Shown: positions 10,311 through 21,093, counted from the first letter of the stretch. The stretch is 60,915 nucleotides of DNA from Candidatus Blautia stercoravium (GCA_019114495.1 DXFK01000198.1:1-60915), one strand, 5' to 3'. Translations and numbers: made by a program. Notes: generated from the sequence alone by a model not told the origin.

Positions 10311-11402
10311 ATGAAAAATTATAAGTTATTAACACCTGGACCGCTGACCACCACAGAAACTGTGAGAAAGGAAATGATGTTTGATCATTGTACCTGGGAT
10401 GATGATTATAAAGCCATTACCCTAAAAATCAGAAGACAGCTTCTGGAACTGGCCCATGTGACAGAAGAGGACTACACCGTGGTATTGATGCAGGGAAGCG
10501 GAACTTTTGGAGTGGAAGCCGTACTTACCAGTGTTATCGGTGAGCAGGACAAGCTGCTGATTGTGGCAAATGGCGCTTATGGGGAGCGTATGGAAGACAT
10601 TGCCAGACATGCTCAGATTCCCTATGTGACTTATCATGAGGTGTACAATAAGATTCCAAGTGCTGCGAAAATAGACGAAATTCTGAAAGAAGACCCGATG
10701 ATTACCCACGTTTCCATGGTACACAGTGAAACGACCTCCGGGATTCTGAACGATATTGAAGCAGTGGGAAAGGTTGTGAAAGAAAAGGGACGTACGTTTA
10801 TTGTAGATGCCATGAGCAGCTTCGGCGGTGTGGATATTCCGGTCAAAGACTGGGGCATTGATTTTCTGGTGAGCAGCGCTAACAAGTGTATTCAGGGCGT
10901 ACCGGGATTCTCCTTTATTATTGCCAGCAAGCAGAAGCTGATAGAGAGTGAGGGCAAGGCCAGAAGCCTTTCTTTGGATTTATATGACCAGTGGAAAACT
11001 ATGAACAAGGATGGAAAATGGAGATTTACCTCCCCTACCCATGTGGTGCTGGCTTTCTCCAAAGCTTTAGATGAAATGATGGAAGAGGGGGGAATTGAAG
11101 CCAGAAGCAAACGGTATTCTGACAACAATCGGCTGCTGATTCAGCGCATGAAAGAAATGGGTATTGAGACTTATATTGAAGACGAACATCAGGGACCCAT
11201 TATTACTACTTTCCTGTATCCTCAGAATCACGCCTTTGCTTTTCAGGAAATGTATGCGTATATCAAGGAGAGAGGCTACGCCATTTATCCGGGAAAGGTC
11301 ACAGAGGCAGATACCTTCCGTATTGGAAATATTGGTGAAATTTATGAAGAAGATATAGAAAAAGTATGCAGCATTATGAAAGACTTTCTGGAGGGCAGAT
11401 AA
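10311..11402 (+). CDS. phnW: 2-aminoethylphosphonate--pyruvate transaminase
   Basis: KNYKLLTPGPLTTTETVR... MQGSGTFGVEAVLTS, class V aminotransferase PhnW features; followed by phnX. Confidence 0.96.
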   Translation: MKNYKLLTPGPLTTTETVRKEMMFDHCTWDDDYKAITLKIRRQLLELAHVTEEDYTVVLMQGSGTFGVEAVLTSVIGEQDKLLIVANGAYGERMEDIARHAQIPYVTYHEVYNKIPSAAKIDEILKEDPMITHVSMVHSETTSGILNDIEAVGKVVKEKGRTFIVDAMSSFGGVDIPVKDWGIDFLVSSANKCIQGVPGFSFIIASKQKLIESEGKARSLSLDLYDQWKTMNKDGKWRFTSPTHVVLAFSKALDEMMEEGGIEARSKRYSDNNRLLIQRMKEMGIETYIEDEHQGPIITTFLYPQNHAFAFQEMYAYIKERGYAIYPGKVTEADTFRIGNIGEIYEEDIEKVCSIMKDFLEGR

Positions 11403-11403
11403 A

Positions 11404-12183
11404 ATGGGAAAAATGGAAGCGGTAATTTTTGACTGGGCAGGAACTACGGTAGACTTTGGGTGTTTTGCACCGGTGCAGGCTTTTGTAGAAGTCTTTAAAC
11501 ACTTCGGTATTGAACCGACTATGGAAGAAGTACGGAAACCCATGGGTATGCTGAAAAGAGATCACATTAAAACCATGCTTACCATGGAACGGATTCACAG
11601 GCTTTGGGTGGAAAAATACGGGCATGAAGTGACGGAAGAAGATATTGACAGTCTTTATGGCCTTTTTGAGGAAAAGCTTCTTGGTATTCTGGACCAATTT
11701 GCAGAACCCAAGCCATATGTGCTGGAAACTGTGAAAAAACTTCGGGAAATGGGACTGAAAATCGGTTCAACCACCGGATATACAGATAGAATGATGGAAA
11801 TTGTCACAAGAGAAGCAAAAAAGGCGGGGTATGAACCGGACGCCTGGTTCAGCCCGGAATCTGTGGGGCATGCGGGACGCCCGTATCCCTTTATGATATT
11901 TAAAAATATGGAAGTGTTAAAGTGCAGTTCCGTGGCAGGTGTCGTAAAGGTGGGAGATACGGTATCAGATATAAAAGAAGGAAAACATGCCGGCGTGATT
12001 TCCGTAGGCGTTCTGGAAGGCAGTTCAGAGATGGGCCTGACAGAAGAAGAATACAAAAAACTTTCCACAGAAGAGAAGATTATGCAGTGCGCGAAAGTGG
12101 AAAGAAGTTATAGGGAGGCCGGTGCGGATTATGTGATTCGCAATCTGTCAGAACTGCCGGAACTGATTACACGTCTGTCATAA
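11404..12183 (+). CDS. phnX: phosphonoacetaldehyde hydrolase
   Basis: MEAVIFDWAGTTVDFGCFAPVQAFVEVF, PhnX HAD signature. Confidence 0.97.
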   Translation: MGKMEAVIFDWAGTTVDFGCFAPVQAFVEVFKHFGIEPTMEEVRKPMGMLKRDHIKTMLTMERIHRLWVEKYGHEVTEEDIDSLYGLFEEKLLGILDQFAEPKPYVLETVKKLREMGLKIGSTTGYTDRMMEIVTREAKKAGYEPDAWFSPESVGHAGRPYPFMIFKNMEVLKCSSVAGVVKVGDTVSDIKEGKHAGVISVGVLEGSSEMGLTEEEYKKLSTEEKIMQCAKVERSYREAGADYVIRNLSELPELITRLS

Positions 12184-12293
12184 GAGGTGTTGAAAGAATA
12201 TTTAACAGAAAAGTTCTTTTTCCTGTTTCTCTCATTGTGTATTTTGTGGTAGAATAAAGAAAATTTACAGTGAGAAGCCAAGGAGGAAGAACT

Positions 12294-13787
12294 ATGGCAT
12301 TTTATTATGAAGAACCGTCAAGAACCTTTAGTGAGTATCTTCTGGTACCGGGATACTCATCATCAGCCTGCATTCCGTCAAGGGTAAGCCTGAAAACCCC
12401 TCTGGTAAAGTTTAAAAAAGGGGAAGAACCGGCATTGTCCGTTAACATTCCTATGGTATCTGCCATTATGCAGTCTGTTTCTGATGATAATCTGGCTATT
12501 GCATTGGCCCAGGAGGGCGGTATGTCTTTTATCTATGGTTCCCAGCCAATAGAAAAACAGGCAGAGATGATTCGGAAAGTGAAACGATACCGGGCCGGTT
12601 TTGTGGTGAGTGATTCCAATGTATCTCCGGAAATGACGCTGCAGGACGTGTTGGATATTACAGAGAAAACCGGACATTCTACGGTAGCGGTTACGGAAAC
12701 CGGTGAGGCAAACGGAAAGCTGCTGGGGATTGTAACGAATAAAGACTACCGTATCAGCAGAATGTCACCGGATACAAAAGTGTCAGAATTTATGACAAAG
12801 CTGGAAAATCTGGTGTATGCAGGAGAGGAGACAACCTTAAAAGAGGCCAATGACATTATCTGGGAGCATAAAATCAACTGCCTGCCTCTGGTGAATAAAA
12901 ATCAGGAACTGGTGTATCTGGTATTCCGAAAAGATTACGATACCCACAAGAAAAACGAGAATGAATTGATTGATAGTTCCAAGCGGTACATGGTGGGGGC
13001 GGGAATTAACACCAGAGATTACCGGGAACGGGTTCCGGCGCTTTTGGAAGCCGGGGCAGATGCGCTGTGTATTGACAGCTCTGAAGGTTTTTCGGAGTGG
13101 CAGAAGCTGACCATAGACTATATCCGGGAAAACTACGGAGATACAGTAAAAGTAGGTGCCGGAAATGTAGTAGATGGAGAAGGCTTCCGTTTTCTGGCAG
13201 AGGCCGGAGCAGATTTTGTAAAGGTAGGTATCGGCGGCGGCGCTATCTGTATTACCCGTGAACAGAAGGGAATCGGAAGAGGACAGGCTACAGCCCTCAT
13301 TGATGTAGCCAAAGCCAGGGATGAGTACTATAAGGAAACGGGAATCTATGTGCCGATTTGCTCGGACGGCGGTATTGTCCATGATTACCACATTACCCTT
13401 GCACTGGCTATGGGGGCGGATTTTATTATGCTGGGAAGATATTTTGCCAGATTTGATGAAAGCCCTACGAAAAAAGTGAACATTAACGGAAGTTATATGA
13501 AAGAGTACTGGGGCGAGGGAAGCGCAAGAGCCAGAAACTGGCAGCGGTACGATATGGGAGGAGATAAGAAGCTTTCCTTTGAGGAAGGGGTAGATTCTCT
13601 GGTGCCCTATGCGGGAAGTTTGAAGGATAATGTGGGACTGACTCTCAGTAAGGTGCGCTCTACCATGTGCAACTGCGGGGCGCTGACCATACCGGAATTG
13701 CAGGAAAAGGCAAAAATTACACTGGTTTCCGCTACCAGTATTGTAGAAGGCGGGGCACATGATGTACTTTTGCGGGATAAGAGATAG
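12294..13787 (+). CDS. guaB: IMP dehydrogenase
   Basis: CBS-domain segment and [44 protein letters not shown]; start at ATGGCATTT after AGGAGGAAG. Confidence 0.95.
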   Translation: MAFYYEEPSRTFSEYLLVPGYSSSACIPSRVSLKTPLVKFKKGEEPALSVNIPMVSAIMQSVSDDNLAIALAQEGGMSFIYGSQPIEKQAEMIRKVKRYRAGFVVSDSNVSPEMTLQDVLDITEKTGHSTVAVTETGEANGKLLGIVTNKDYRISRMSPDTKVSEFMTKLENLVYAGEETTLKEANDIIWEHKINCLPLVNKNQELVYLVFRKDYDTHKKNENELIDSSKRYMVGAGINTRDYRERVPALLEAGADALCIDSSEGFSEWQKLTIDYIRENYGDTVKVGAGNVVDGEGFRFLAEAGADFVKVGIGGGAICITREQKGIGRGQATALIDVAKARDEYYKETGIYVPICSDGGIVHDYHITLALAMGADFIMLGRYFARFDESPTKKVNINGSYMKEYWGEGSARARNWQRYDMGGDKKLSFEEGVDSLVPYAGSLKDNVGLTLSKVRSTMCNCGALTIPELQEKAKITLVSATSIVEGGAHDVLLRDKR

Positions 13788-13798
13788 GGATTGAGGAT

Positions 13799-13841
13799 GA
13801 GAAGACCACCTTGCTGGGCGAAGGCAGGGTGGTCTTCTTGT
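13799..13841 (+). terminator. Terminator after guaB
   Basis: AGAAGACCACCTTGC...GCAGGGTGGTCTTCTT hairpin. Confidence 0.75.
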
Positions 13842-13928
13842 GTTCAGTCATCCCAAAGCGGTATACAGCATAATCCCCGCCTATCATAAGAACAAGGTAA
13901 ACGGAAATACATGTTCTTTTCATATGTC

Positions 13929-14693
13929 TTATCTTCTTTCATATCTGCCGAAGCCCATACAGGAAACGGCGAGAAAAACAAGTGTCATACTGATGGATAC
14001 AGGAATCCATGGGATGGGATCCATAACAAAGCTGCGGAAACTATTTTCCATAGTACCCCGGAGTATCATCAGGGTATAGATGGGATAAGATACCGGATAA
14101 GCAAACCAGACTTTGGTGTTGATGAGCAGAATGGATGGCACAATGGAGGCCAGTCCTGCACCAATAGAAAACACCGGAGTATGGATACATACCGCAAGCA
14201 TCCAGTAAAGAGCAGCCATGGGAATGGCGGAAAGGTACAAAAGACAGCTTTCTTTCAAGATCAGAGATACTGGCAGCACCATGGAATAACCCTGCATATG
14301 GGAAACTATCATGGCTGCGGGAAAATAGACAGCTGCCATGAGCAGAAGTTGAAAAGCAGCCAAAAGCAGCAGGATGGTAAACTTAGCCAGACAGAAAAGC
14401 TGCGGGTTTACCGGAAGAGACAGCATTTTTTGCAGTCCTTTGTTGGTGCGCTCAGACTGGGTAAGCAGTACGGTGCAGATGACAAAGGAAGCCGGAAACA
14501 TAAACCAGGTAAAGCCCAGATAGCTTTGGATGAAAAAGCTGTTTTCAGGGGAAATTCCGGCTGTTTCAAAGTGTATATCTGCGTTAAAAAAGCAGGGTAT
14601 CCATAAAAGGATAACAGGCGCCAGAAGAATCCAGAAAATATGGGAACGGCGCAGTTTGGTTAGTTCTGTTTTAACAAGCTGAATATAAGTCAT
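13929..14693 (-). CDS. ABC transporter permease, lantibiotic immunity type (MutG/SpaG-like)
   Basis: MTYIQLVKTELTKLRRSHIFWILLAPVILLWIP..., hydrophobic; 3' member of the immunity-type ABC operon; annotated start trimmed from 14915. Confidence 0.85.
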   Translation of the reverse strand: MTYIQLVKTELTKLRRSHIFWILLAPVILLWIPCFFNADIHFETAGISPENSFFIQSYLGFTWFMFPASFVICTVLLTQSERTNKGLQKMLSLPVNPQLFCLAKFTILLLLAAFQLLLMAAVYFPAAMIVSHMQGYSMVLPVSLILKESCLLYLSAIPMAALYWMLAVCIHTPVFSIGAGLASIVPSILLINTKVWFAYPVSYPIYTLMILRGTMENSFRSFVMDPIPWIPVSISMTLVFLAVSCMGFGRYERR

Positions 14694-15415
14694 GATAATT
14701 TCCTCCGAAGTTTTTGCAATAAAATTTCTATGAACATCAGTACCCAAATTTCTGCCAGACAGATACACAGGGAAAGAATCAGCGCTTCGTCGTCCTGTAC
14801 ACCAAAGAGAAGCCGGAAGGGCAGGACAAAGGGAAAATAGCCGAGGATGGAAGTATCTGTGGGAATCATGGTGGACACAAAGACACAGATAACACCGATA
14901 CCCAGTGTGACCCACATATTCTCAAAAGAAAGAGCAATCAGCATCATCAGGAGGGCTGCAGGCACCAGCAGGAAAAAAGTATATCCTGTATGCTGCGCCA
15001 GATGAAGAAGCAGCTTTTCTTCACTGGGAAACCAGTGTACGGCGCAAAATCCCAGACAGCAGCTTTCCAGTATGACAGCGGCGGCCAGCCCCAAAAGGAG
15101 CAGCAGGGTTTTGTGAAAAAACAGCAGGTTCTGGTTTACTGGCAGGGTGTTCATTTTTTTAATGCCGCTGCCGGAAAATTCTGCGTGGTAAAGAATACAG
15201 GCGCCCAGCACTGTCAGCAGCAGATTTACCATGGAAAGCATCTGTCCGTTGGCATTTAGGAGAATTTCCGTGGCAGGCAGCTTCTGCTGTACAAAGAGCT
15301 CCGGCCGGAGGGCTGTATTTGCCGGCGGAAAGGTGCAGGCAAACAGACTGCCCAGAAAAATAGCCGGGAGAAAGCCTGTGCGTTTCAGTTTTTTCATTTC
15401 CAGAGCCAGTATCAT
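14690..15415 (-). CDS. ABC transporter permease, lantibiotic immunity type (MutE/SpaE-like)
   Basis: MILALEMKKLKRTGFLPAIFLGSL..., six hydrophobic segments, overlaps neighbours by 4 bp. Confidence 0.85.
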   Translation of the reverse strand: MILALEMKKLKRTGFLPAIFLGSLFACTFPPANTALRPELFVQQKLPATEILLNANGQMLSMVNLLLTVLGACILYHAEFSGSGIKKMNTLPVNQNLLFFHKTLLLLLGLAAAVILESCCLGFCAVHWFPSEEKLLLHLAQHTGYTFFLLVPAALLMMLIALSFENMWVTLGIGVICVFVSTMIPTDTSILGYFPFVLPFRLLFGVQDDEALILSLCICLAEIWVLMFIEILLQKLRRKLS

Positions 15416-16170
15416 ATTCGTCCACCTCTTTTCACATTGTCTTCTTCAATCATGGACAGGAAGACCTCTTCCAGATTTTCAGAAGGATAGCCAAGTTCGT
15501 GGGCATGGGTTTTCAGTTCTGTCAGTGTTCCTTCAAAGAGCAGCCTGCCGTGGTTTAAAATGCCGATGTCATCAGCCATGAGCTCTATTTCCGAAAGCAG
15601 ATGAGAAGATACCAAAACAGTGCAGTCGTATTTTTTAGGGAGGGAACGAATCAGGGTGCGGATTTCGTGAATCCCCGCCGGGTCCAGACCATTGGTGGGC
15701 TCATCCAGAATCAGCACAGGAGGATGTCCCATCAGTGCTCCCGCAAGTCCCAGACGTTGTTTCATACCCAGAGAATATTTGGATACCGGGCGTCTGCGGT
15801 GTTCGTAAAGTCCGGTTAATTCAAGAACCTCTTTGACACTGCTTTTGGGCAGCTTTAAAATTTGCTGTATAATCTGCAGATTTTCTTCACCTGTAAGATT
15901 TCCATAGTAGGCGGGGGATTCAATAAAGGAACCGGTTTCCTGCAAGATTTCCTTCCGGTTCTTGGGATAGGTTTTTCCGTTTATGGAAAAGCTGCCGCTG
16001 GTAGGGGCGGTCAGTCCCAGAAACATTTTCATGGTCGTGGATTTTCCAGCGCCGTTTGGTCCCAGAAAGCCATAGATTCTGCCTTTCTGAATGTGCAGGT
16101 TTATTTTGTTTACGGCTGTAAAATCTTTGTATCGCTTGGTGAGATTGTGTGTTTCGATTATAGTATTCAT
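15412..16170 (-). CDS. ABC transporter ATP-binding protein (lantibiotic/bacitracin export type)
   Basis: GFLGPNGAGKSTTMKMFLGLTAPTSG, YSLGMKQRLGLAGALMG, LILDEPTNGLDPAGI. Confidence 0.93.
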   Translation of the reverse strand: MNTIIETHNLTKRYKDFTAVNKINLHIQKGRIYGFLGPNGAGKSTTMKMFLGLTAPTSGSFSINGKTYPKNRKEILQETGSFIESPAYYGNLTGEENLQIIQQILKLPKSSVKEVLELTGLYEHRRRPVSKYSLGMKQRLGLAGALMGHPPVLILDEPTNGLDPAGIHEIRTLIRSLPKKYDCTVLVSSHLLSEIELMADDIGILNHGRLLFEGTLTELKTHAHELGYPSENLEEVFLSMIEEDNVKRGGRI

Positions 16171-16240
16171 AGTGTGAAAACTCCTTTCCTGTTTCTGACC
16201 TTTACTATAAACCTGCTGTCTTACGGGAACCTTCCCGCAA

Positions 16241-16258
16241 CCTTACAATTACCTTACA
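16241..16258 (-). promoter_or_regulatory. Candidate response-regulator direct repeats in the divergent promoter region
   Basis: Minus strand TGTAAGG-N4-TGTAAGG (11-bp period) upstream of TATAGT at 16209..16204. Confidence 0.5.
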
Positions 16259-16330
16259 TTTTTACATACAGTCTGTCACAAAAGCAAAGCCGTGCTATAA
16301 TTTAGAAAGAAAAAAGAAAAGGAGACAGCC

Positions 16331-17038
16331 ATGAAACTGGATTATCTAAAGAAGAAAAAAATATTGGTGGTGGATGATGAACAGGAAATTTTGTATATGG
16401 TACAGGGGATTTTGTCCCATGAAGGATATTTGAATACAAGAACGGCCGGGACAGTAAGGGAAGCTATGACAGCATGGAAGGAATGGAAACCGGAACTGGC
16501 GCTTTTAGATGTTATGCTGCCGGACGGAGATGGATTTGAACTTTTGGAAGCAGCCAGGGCGTTTTCGGACATTCCGGTGCTGTTTCTGAGTGCCAGAGGA
16601 GAAGATGAGGACAGGTTTCGGGGATTGGGGCTGGGGGCAGATGATTATCTGGTCAAACCCTTTCTTCCAAAAGAATTGCTTCTTCGCATGACCGGTATTC
16701 TGCGGAGATGTTATAAGGAAAAAGAAAAAGAGGACTTGATTCCCCTTGCCGCCTGTGCCATTGATTTTCAGCGGGCGGAAGTAGTGAAGGGAGACCATCG
16801 GATCGCCCTTACTGCAAAGGAATACGCGCTTTTGCAGGTGCTGGCCCGCAATGCGGGAAGAATCGTAACCATTGATATGCTTTGTGAAGCCGTATGGGGA
16901 GATAATCCCTTTGGATATGAAAATTCCCTGATGGCCCATATTCGCCGGATTCGGGAGAAAATAGAGGAAAATCCCTCAAAGCCCGATTCCCTGATTACCA
17001 TTAAAGGGCTGGGATATAAGCTGAAAGTAAAGGAGTAG
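16331..17038 (+). CDS. OmpR-family response regulator
   Basis: KKILVVDDEQEILYMVQGIL, LLDVMLPDGDGFELL, C-terminal winged helix GLGYKLK. Confidence 0.94.
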   Translation: MKLDYLKKKKILVVDDEQEILYMVQGILSHEGYLNTRTAGTVREAMTAWKEWKPELALLDVMLPDGDGFELLEAARAFSDIPVLFLSARGEDEDRFRGLGLGADDYLVKPFLPKELLLRMTGILRRCYKEKEKEDLIPLAACAIDFQRAEVVKGDHRIALTAKEYALLQVLARNAGRIVTIDMLCEAVWGDNPFGYENSLMAHIRRIREKIEENPSKPDSLITIKGLGYKLKVKE

Positions 17039-17041
17039 GAT

Positions 17042-18457
17042 ATGAACAGTGTGCTGAAACTTATCCGGAGATTTTTCGGAATACTGGTTCTTTCTCTGGT
17101 ATTTGGAATTGTACTGAACGTGGGGCTTTTGCTGACTTACACTTTGGGAAACCAGAGAAGCATTTTGAATGGAGAACAAGGACCGTGGAGCCGGGCAGAA
17201 ATGATATCTGCAGAATTACAGCAGGAAGGAGAGACATATGTTCTTTCCCGAAGCGGCCGGCAGCTTTTAGAGGAAGCGGGAGCCTGGGCACAGCTTATAG
17301 AAAATGGCAGCGGAAAGGTTGTCTGGAGCAGTGGAAACCTTCCGCAAGAGATTCCCAATGCATACACTTACGCGGAAATGGATTCGGCGGTACGGGGATA
17401 TGTAAAAGATTATCCTACAGTCAGTGTAGGGAAGGGAGCAGATGTACTGCTGATAGGGTATCCAAAGAAAGCATATTGGAAACATATGTCTCCTATGTTT
17501 GATTACCAGATAATTGCCAAGCTTCCCATATTCCTGTTGCTGTTTTGTGCAGGAAATCTGTTGTTTATTATTGTGGTATATGCAGTTTCTGTCTCCGGTG
17601 TTTTAAAGGCAGTTAAGCCTATTATAGAGGGAATTCGTCAGCTTCCTGAAAATCATCAGGTCTATGTAAAGGAAACCGGACTGCTTTCCCAGATGGCCGC
17701 GTCCATTAACCAGGCGGCAGGACAGCTTCGTTCCCAAGAACATGTGCTAAAGAAGAAGGAAACCGCCAGATCCAACTGGATTGCAGGAGTTTCTCATGAT
17801 ATCCGTACCCCGCTGTCTATGGTTATGGGGTATGCGGGACAGTTGGAAGAAGATGAGGAGCTTTCTAAGGAAAACAGAAGAAAAGCCCGTGTCATACGGC
17901 TTCAAAGCCTGCGTATGAAAAATCTGATAAATGATTTAAACCTGGCATCCAAGCTGGAATATCAGGTGCAGCCTCTGCATCCCGGCAAAATCAACGCTGT
18001 GGCATTTTTAAGAAAAATTGCTGTGGATTTTCTGAATTTGGATGGAGAGGATAAATATCCTGTGGAGTGGGCTGCAAAAGAGAAGGTGTCCGCAGTTTTT
18101 ATCTGGGGAGATGAGGAACTTCTAAAGCGAGCAGTTTCCAACCTGATATACAATGCCCAGGTGCACAATCCAAAGGGCTGTACCATTACCCTGGAAGTGA
18201 AGAAAACAGAGGAAATGTGCTGTCTTGCAGTCTCGGATGACGGAGTGGGTGTGACAGAGGAAGCCTTGTCTGCTATTCAGAAAAAGCCTCATTATATGGT
18301 GTGTGACAGCCAGGTGAAAGAGCAGAGTCACGGTTTGGGGCTTTTGATTGTCCGCCAGATTGCCCAGGCACACGGGGGAAGGGTAGAACTTTCCCATGCA
18401 CCCCAGGGAGGATTTCAGGCAGAAATTTTCCTGCCCCTTCTGCCCGAAAAAGAATAA
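17042..18457 (+). CDS. Sensor histidine kinase
   Basis: GVSHDIRTPLSMVMGYAGQLEED H-box; NLIYNAQVHNP N-box; SHGLGLLIVRQIAQAHGG. Confidence 0.94.
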   Translation: MNSVLKLIRRFFGILVLSLVFGIVLNVGLLLTYTLGNQRSILNGEQGPWSRAEMISAELQQEGETYVLSRSGRQLLEEAGAWAQLIENGSGKVVWSSGNLPQEIPNAYTYAEMDSAVRGYVKDYPTVSVGKGADVLLIGYPKKAYWKHMSPMFDYQIIAKLPIFLLLFCAGNLLFIIVVYAVSVSGVLKAVKPIIEGIRQLPENHQVYVKETGLLSQMAASINQAAGQLRSQEHVLKKKETARSNWIAGVSHDIRTPLSMVMGYAGQLEEDEELSKENRRKARVIRLQSLRMKNLINDLNLASKLEYQVQPLHPGKINAVAFLRKIAVDFLNLDGEDKYPVEWAAKEKVSAVFIWGDEELLKRAVSNLIYNAQVHNPKGCTITLEVKKTEEMCCLAVSDDGVGVTEEALSAIQKKPHYMVCDSQVKEQSHGLGLLIVRQIAQAHGGRVELSHAPQGGFQAEIFLPLLPEKE

Positions 18458-18555
18458 CGGATTCTAACATTTTTGCAAGATTGCTCCAAAGGGTAGGAAG
18501 AAGAGAGAAAAACGTGTAAGATAGGAGACAGAATATAGAACAGGAGATTTTCCGT

Positions 18556-19227
18556 ATGAAGATTTTAATTGTAGAAGATGACTTAACACTGGCCGGAGAA
18601 ATCTGCAGACTTTGTGAGAGATGGGGCTTTGAGGCCCTGTATCTGGAAGAATTTCAGGAAGTGGATAAGCAGTGCCAAAAAAGTGGGTGTGACCTGGTAC
18701 TCATGGATATTAACCTTCCATATTATGACGGATTTTACTGGTGCAGCAAAATCCGTAGCTTTTCCAGAGTTCCCATTCTGTTTCTGTCCAGTCGGGATCA
18801 GAATGCAGACAAGGTCATGGCTATGGTGTCCGGGGGAGATGATTATGTGGAGAAGCCTTTTGATACGGAACTTTTGCTGGTGAAAATCCGTGCGCTTCTT
18901 CGGAGAACGTATGAATATACCCAGGCAGACCGGGAATATCTGAGAGAAGATCTGGTGTATGACAGGAATCAGGGAGTTTTGCTTTACAAGGGCAGGATGA
19001 TTGAGATGACGAAATCGGAGAACAGGATTCTGGGTATTCTGGCAGAAAACAAGGGGCGTGTGGTGGAACGGGAAGAACTGATGCAGCATTTGTGGAGTAC
19101 AGATGAATATGTAACAGATGCTTCCTTGACAGTTCTGGTATCCAGGCTCAGGGCGAAAATTGCCGAGAGCGCAGACGGAATTTCCTGTATCCATACCAGA
19201 AAGGGAAAGGGGTATTATCTGGAATGA
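18556..19227 (+). CDS. BceR-type response regulator
   Basis: MKILIVEDDLTLAGEICRLCERWGFE, LVLMDINLPYYDGFYWCSKIR, RKGKGYYLE. Confidence 0.94.
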   Translation: MKILIVEDDLTLAGEICRLCERWGFEALYLEEFQEVDKQCQKSGCDLVLMDINLPYYDGFYWCSKIRSFSRVPILFLSSRDQNADKVMAMVSGGDDYVEKPFDTELLLVKIRALLRRTYEYTQADREYLREDLVYDRNQGVLLYKGRMIEMTKSENRILGILAENKGRVVEREELMQHLWSTDEYVTDASLTVLVSRLRAKIAESADGISCIHTRKGKGYYLE

Positions 19228-20219
19228 AAGCGTATTTTCGCCACAGAGCAGAGGCCTTTCTGATTGTTGCAGGACTCTGGGGATTTGTAAACGGCTATCT
19301 TATTTTCTTGTGTGTTCCTGCTTTGCAGGGAGAGGATATTGTGTATCTGAATCTGCTGGTTTGTTTTTGGGGAGTGTTTGGTCTTGTACGGGATTATCAG
19401 AAATGGAGGCAGCTGAAAAAATATTTTCAGAATCCGGAGGCATTTTTGGCAGAGGAGGAAAAGAAAATACTGGGAGAGGAACTGTATGGGTATGTCTGCA
19501 GAATACAGGAGGAGCATCAACAAGAGGCAGGAGAATACACCAGGTGTCTGGGTGAGCTTTCGGATTATATTGCACGCTGGTCTCATGAGGCCAAGCTGCC
19601 TTTGACCTCCTTAAAACTTATGAATCAGAGAAATCAGGATGCAGGGCTGAAAAGAGATATGCAGGACTGCATTATGCGGCTGGAAGGGCTGATTCATACC
19701 GTGCTCACGGGAAGCAAGCTGCAGCAGCCCCAGCATGATGTGCGTATGGAAAAGCTTACACTGGAAAGCGTGGTAAAGGAGGCTGTGAAAAATCAGTCTT
19801 ATTTCCTGATTCAGTATCAGTTTGAGCTGGAACTGGATTTGCAGGGAATTTCGGTATATAGTGACAGACGGTGGCTGGTTTATTTGTTGGACCAGTTAAT
19901 TGGAAACGCAGTGAAATACAGGAAAGACGGGCCAAAACTTTCTTTTCGTGCAAAAAGGGAAGAAAAAGGTGTGACCTTTACGGTGGAAGATAAGGGAATC
20001 GGTATTTCTGCAGAAGATTTGCCTTATATTTTTGAAAAAGGGTATGTAGGAAAAATACTCAGAAAGGGAGACTATCATTCTACCGGAATGGGGCTTGCTT
20101 TTGCAAAAAGCATTGCACAGTTGCTCTGCATTTCCATAGAGGTTTCATCCAGGGAAGGGGAGGGAACCTGTTTTTCTCTATATTTTCAGGATACTTCCGA
20201 CCATCTGCTGCTGTCTTAA
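19224..20219 (+). CDS. BceS-type intramembrane-sensing histidine kinase
   Basis: Short N-terminal 2-TM region; WSHEAKLPLTSLKLM H-box; GIGISAEDLPYIFEKGYVG. Confidence 0.92.
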   Translation: MKAYFRHRAEAFLIVAGLWGFVNGYLIFLCVPALQGEDIVYLNLLVCFWGVFGLVRDYQKWRQLKKYFQNPEAFLAEEEKKILGEELYGYVCRIQEEHQQEAGEYTRCLGELSDYIARWSHEAKLPLTSLKLMNQRNQDAGLKRDMQDCIMRLEGLIHTVLTGSKLQQPQHDVRMEKLTLESVVKEAVKNQSYFLIQYQFELELDLQGISVYSDRRWLVYLLDQLIGNAVKYRKDGPKLSFRAKREEKGVTFTVEDKGIGISAEDLPYIFEKGYVGKILRKGDYHSTGMGLAFAKSIAQLLCISIEVSSREGEGTCFSLYFQDTSDHLLLS

Positions 20220-20337
20220 GCAACGAGAAGCGTGTTTCTAACAAAAATGAAATCCTGGAAAGAAAAGTGTTGCCGGAATGAAAGGATTTTTGGAATCCTG
20301 TCTGTTAAGATAAAAACAGACAGGGAGGTAATAGAAA

Positions 20338-21093
20338 ATGAATAAAATATTGGAAATCAGAAATCTGTATAAGAATTATGGACGAAAGGGATATGAGACA
20401 CCTGTGCTGCAGGACATCAGCATGGATATTTTTGAAGGTGATTTCATTGCCATTATGGGTCCCAGCGGCGCAGGGAAAACCACGCTTTTAAATCTTTTGT
20501 CCACACTGGATAAGCCCACAAAGGGAGAAATTCTTCTGGAAGGAAAGGACATTACAAAATTGTCCAACAAGCAGCTTTCCCTTATCCGAAGAGATAAAAT
20601 CGGTTTTATCTTTCAGGAGTATAATCTGCTGGATAATATGACTTTGCAGGATAATATTGCGCTGCCTTTGTCTTTAAACGGGGCAAAAAGCGGAGAAATT
20701 ATCCGGAAGGTACAGCAGAGAGCATGCGCCTTTGGATTGGAAAGTCATCTGCGGAAATATCCCTATCAGCTGTCTGGCGGTCAGAAGCAGAGAGCGGCCA
20801 GCGCCAGAGCTTTGATTACGGAACCCCGGATTCTGTTTGCGGACGAGCCAACCGGAGCCTTGGATTCTAAATCCAGCCGGGATTTGTTGTGCTGTCTGAA
20901 GGCAGCTAACGAGGAAGAGAAAGCTACGATTTTAATGGTTACTCATGACGGCTATACAGCCAGCTATGCCAGACAGGTGTATTTCCACAAAGACGGAAAA
21001 ATTCACAGCCGCTTAAACCACGGGGAAAGCAGAAAGGCGTTTTATGAAGAAATCATGTCTATGCTGGCTGCCATGGGAGGTGAGCAGGAATGA
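20338..21093 (+). CDS. BceA-type ABC transporter ATP-binding protein
   Basis: MGPSGAGKTTLLNLLSTLDKPTKGEI, QLSGGQKQRAASARALI, FADEPTGALDSKSS. Confidence 0.94.
   Translation: MNKILEIRNLYKNYGRKGYETPVLQDISMDIFEGDFIAIMGPSGAGKTTLLNLLSTLDKPTKGEILLEGKDITKLSNKQLSLIRRDKIGFIFQEYNLLDNMTLQDNIALPLSLNGAKSGEIIRKVQQRACAFGLESHLRKYPYQLSGGQKQRAASARALITEPRILFADEPTGALDSKSSRDLLCCLKAANEEEKATILMVTHDGYTASYARQVYFHKDGKIHSRLNHGESRKAFYEEIMSMLAAMGGEQE

Noticed and set aside
12837-13760. 307-aa minus-strand ORF opposite guaB
   Set aside because: Antisense to IMP dehydrogenase, no RBS or domain; shadow ORF.
13911-14606. 231-aa plus-strand ORF opposite the immunity permease
   Set aside because: Charged His/Gln/Lys-rich shadow of a membrane protein gene.
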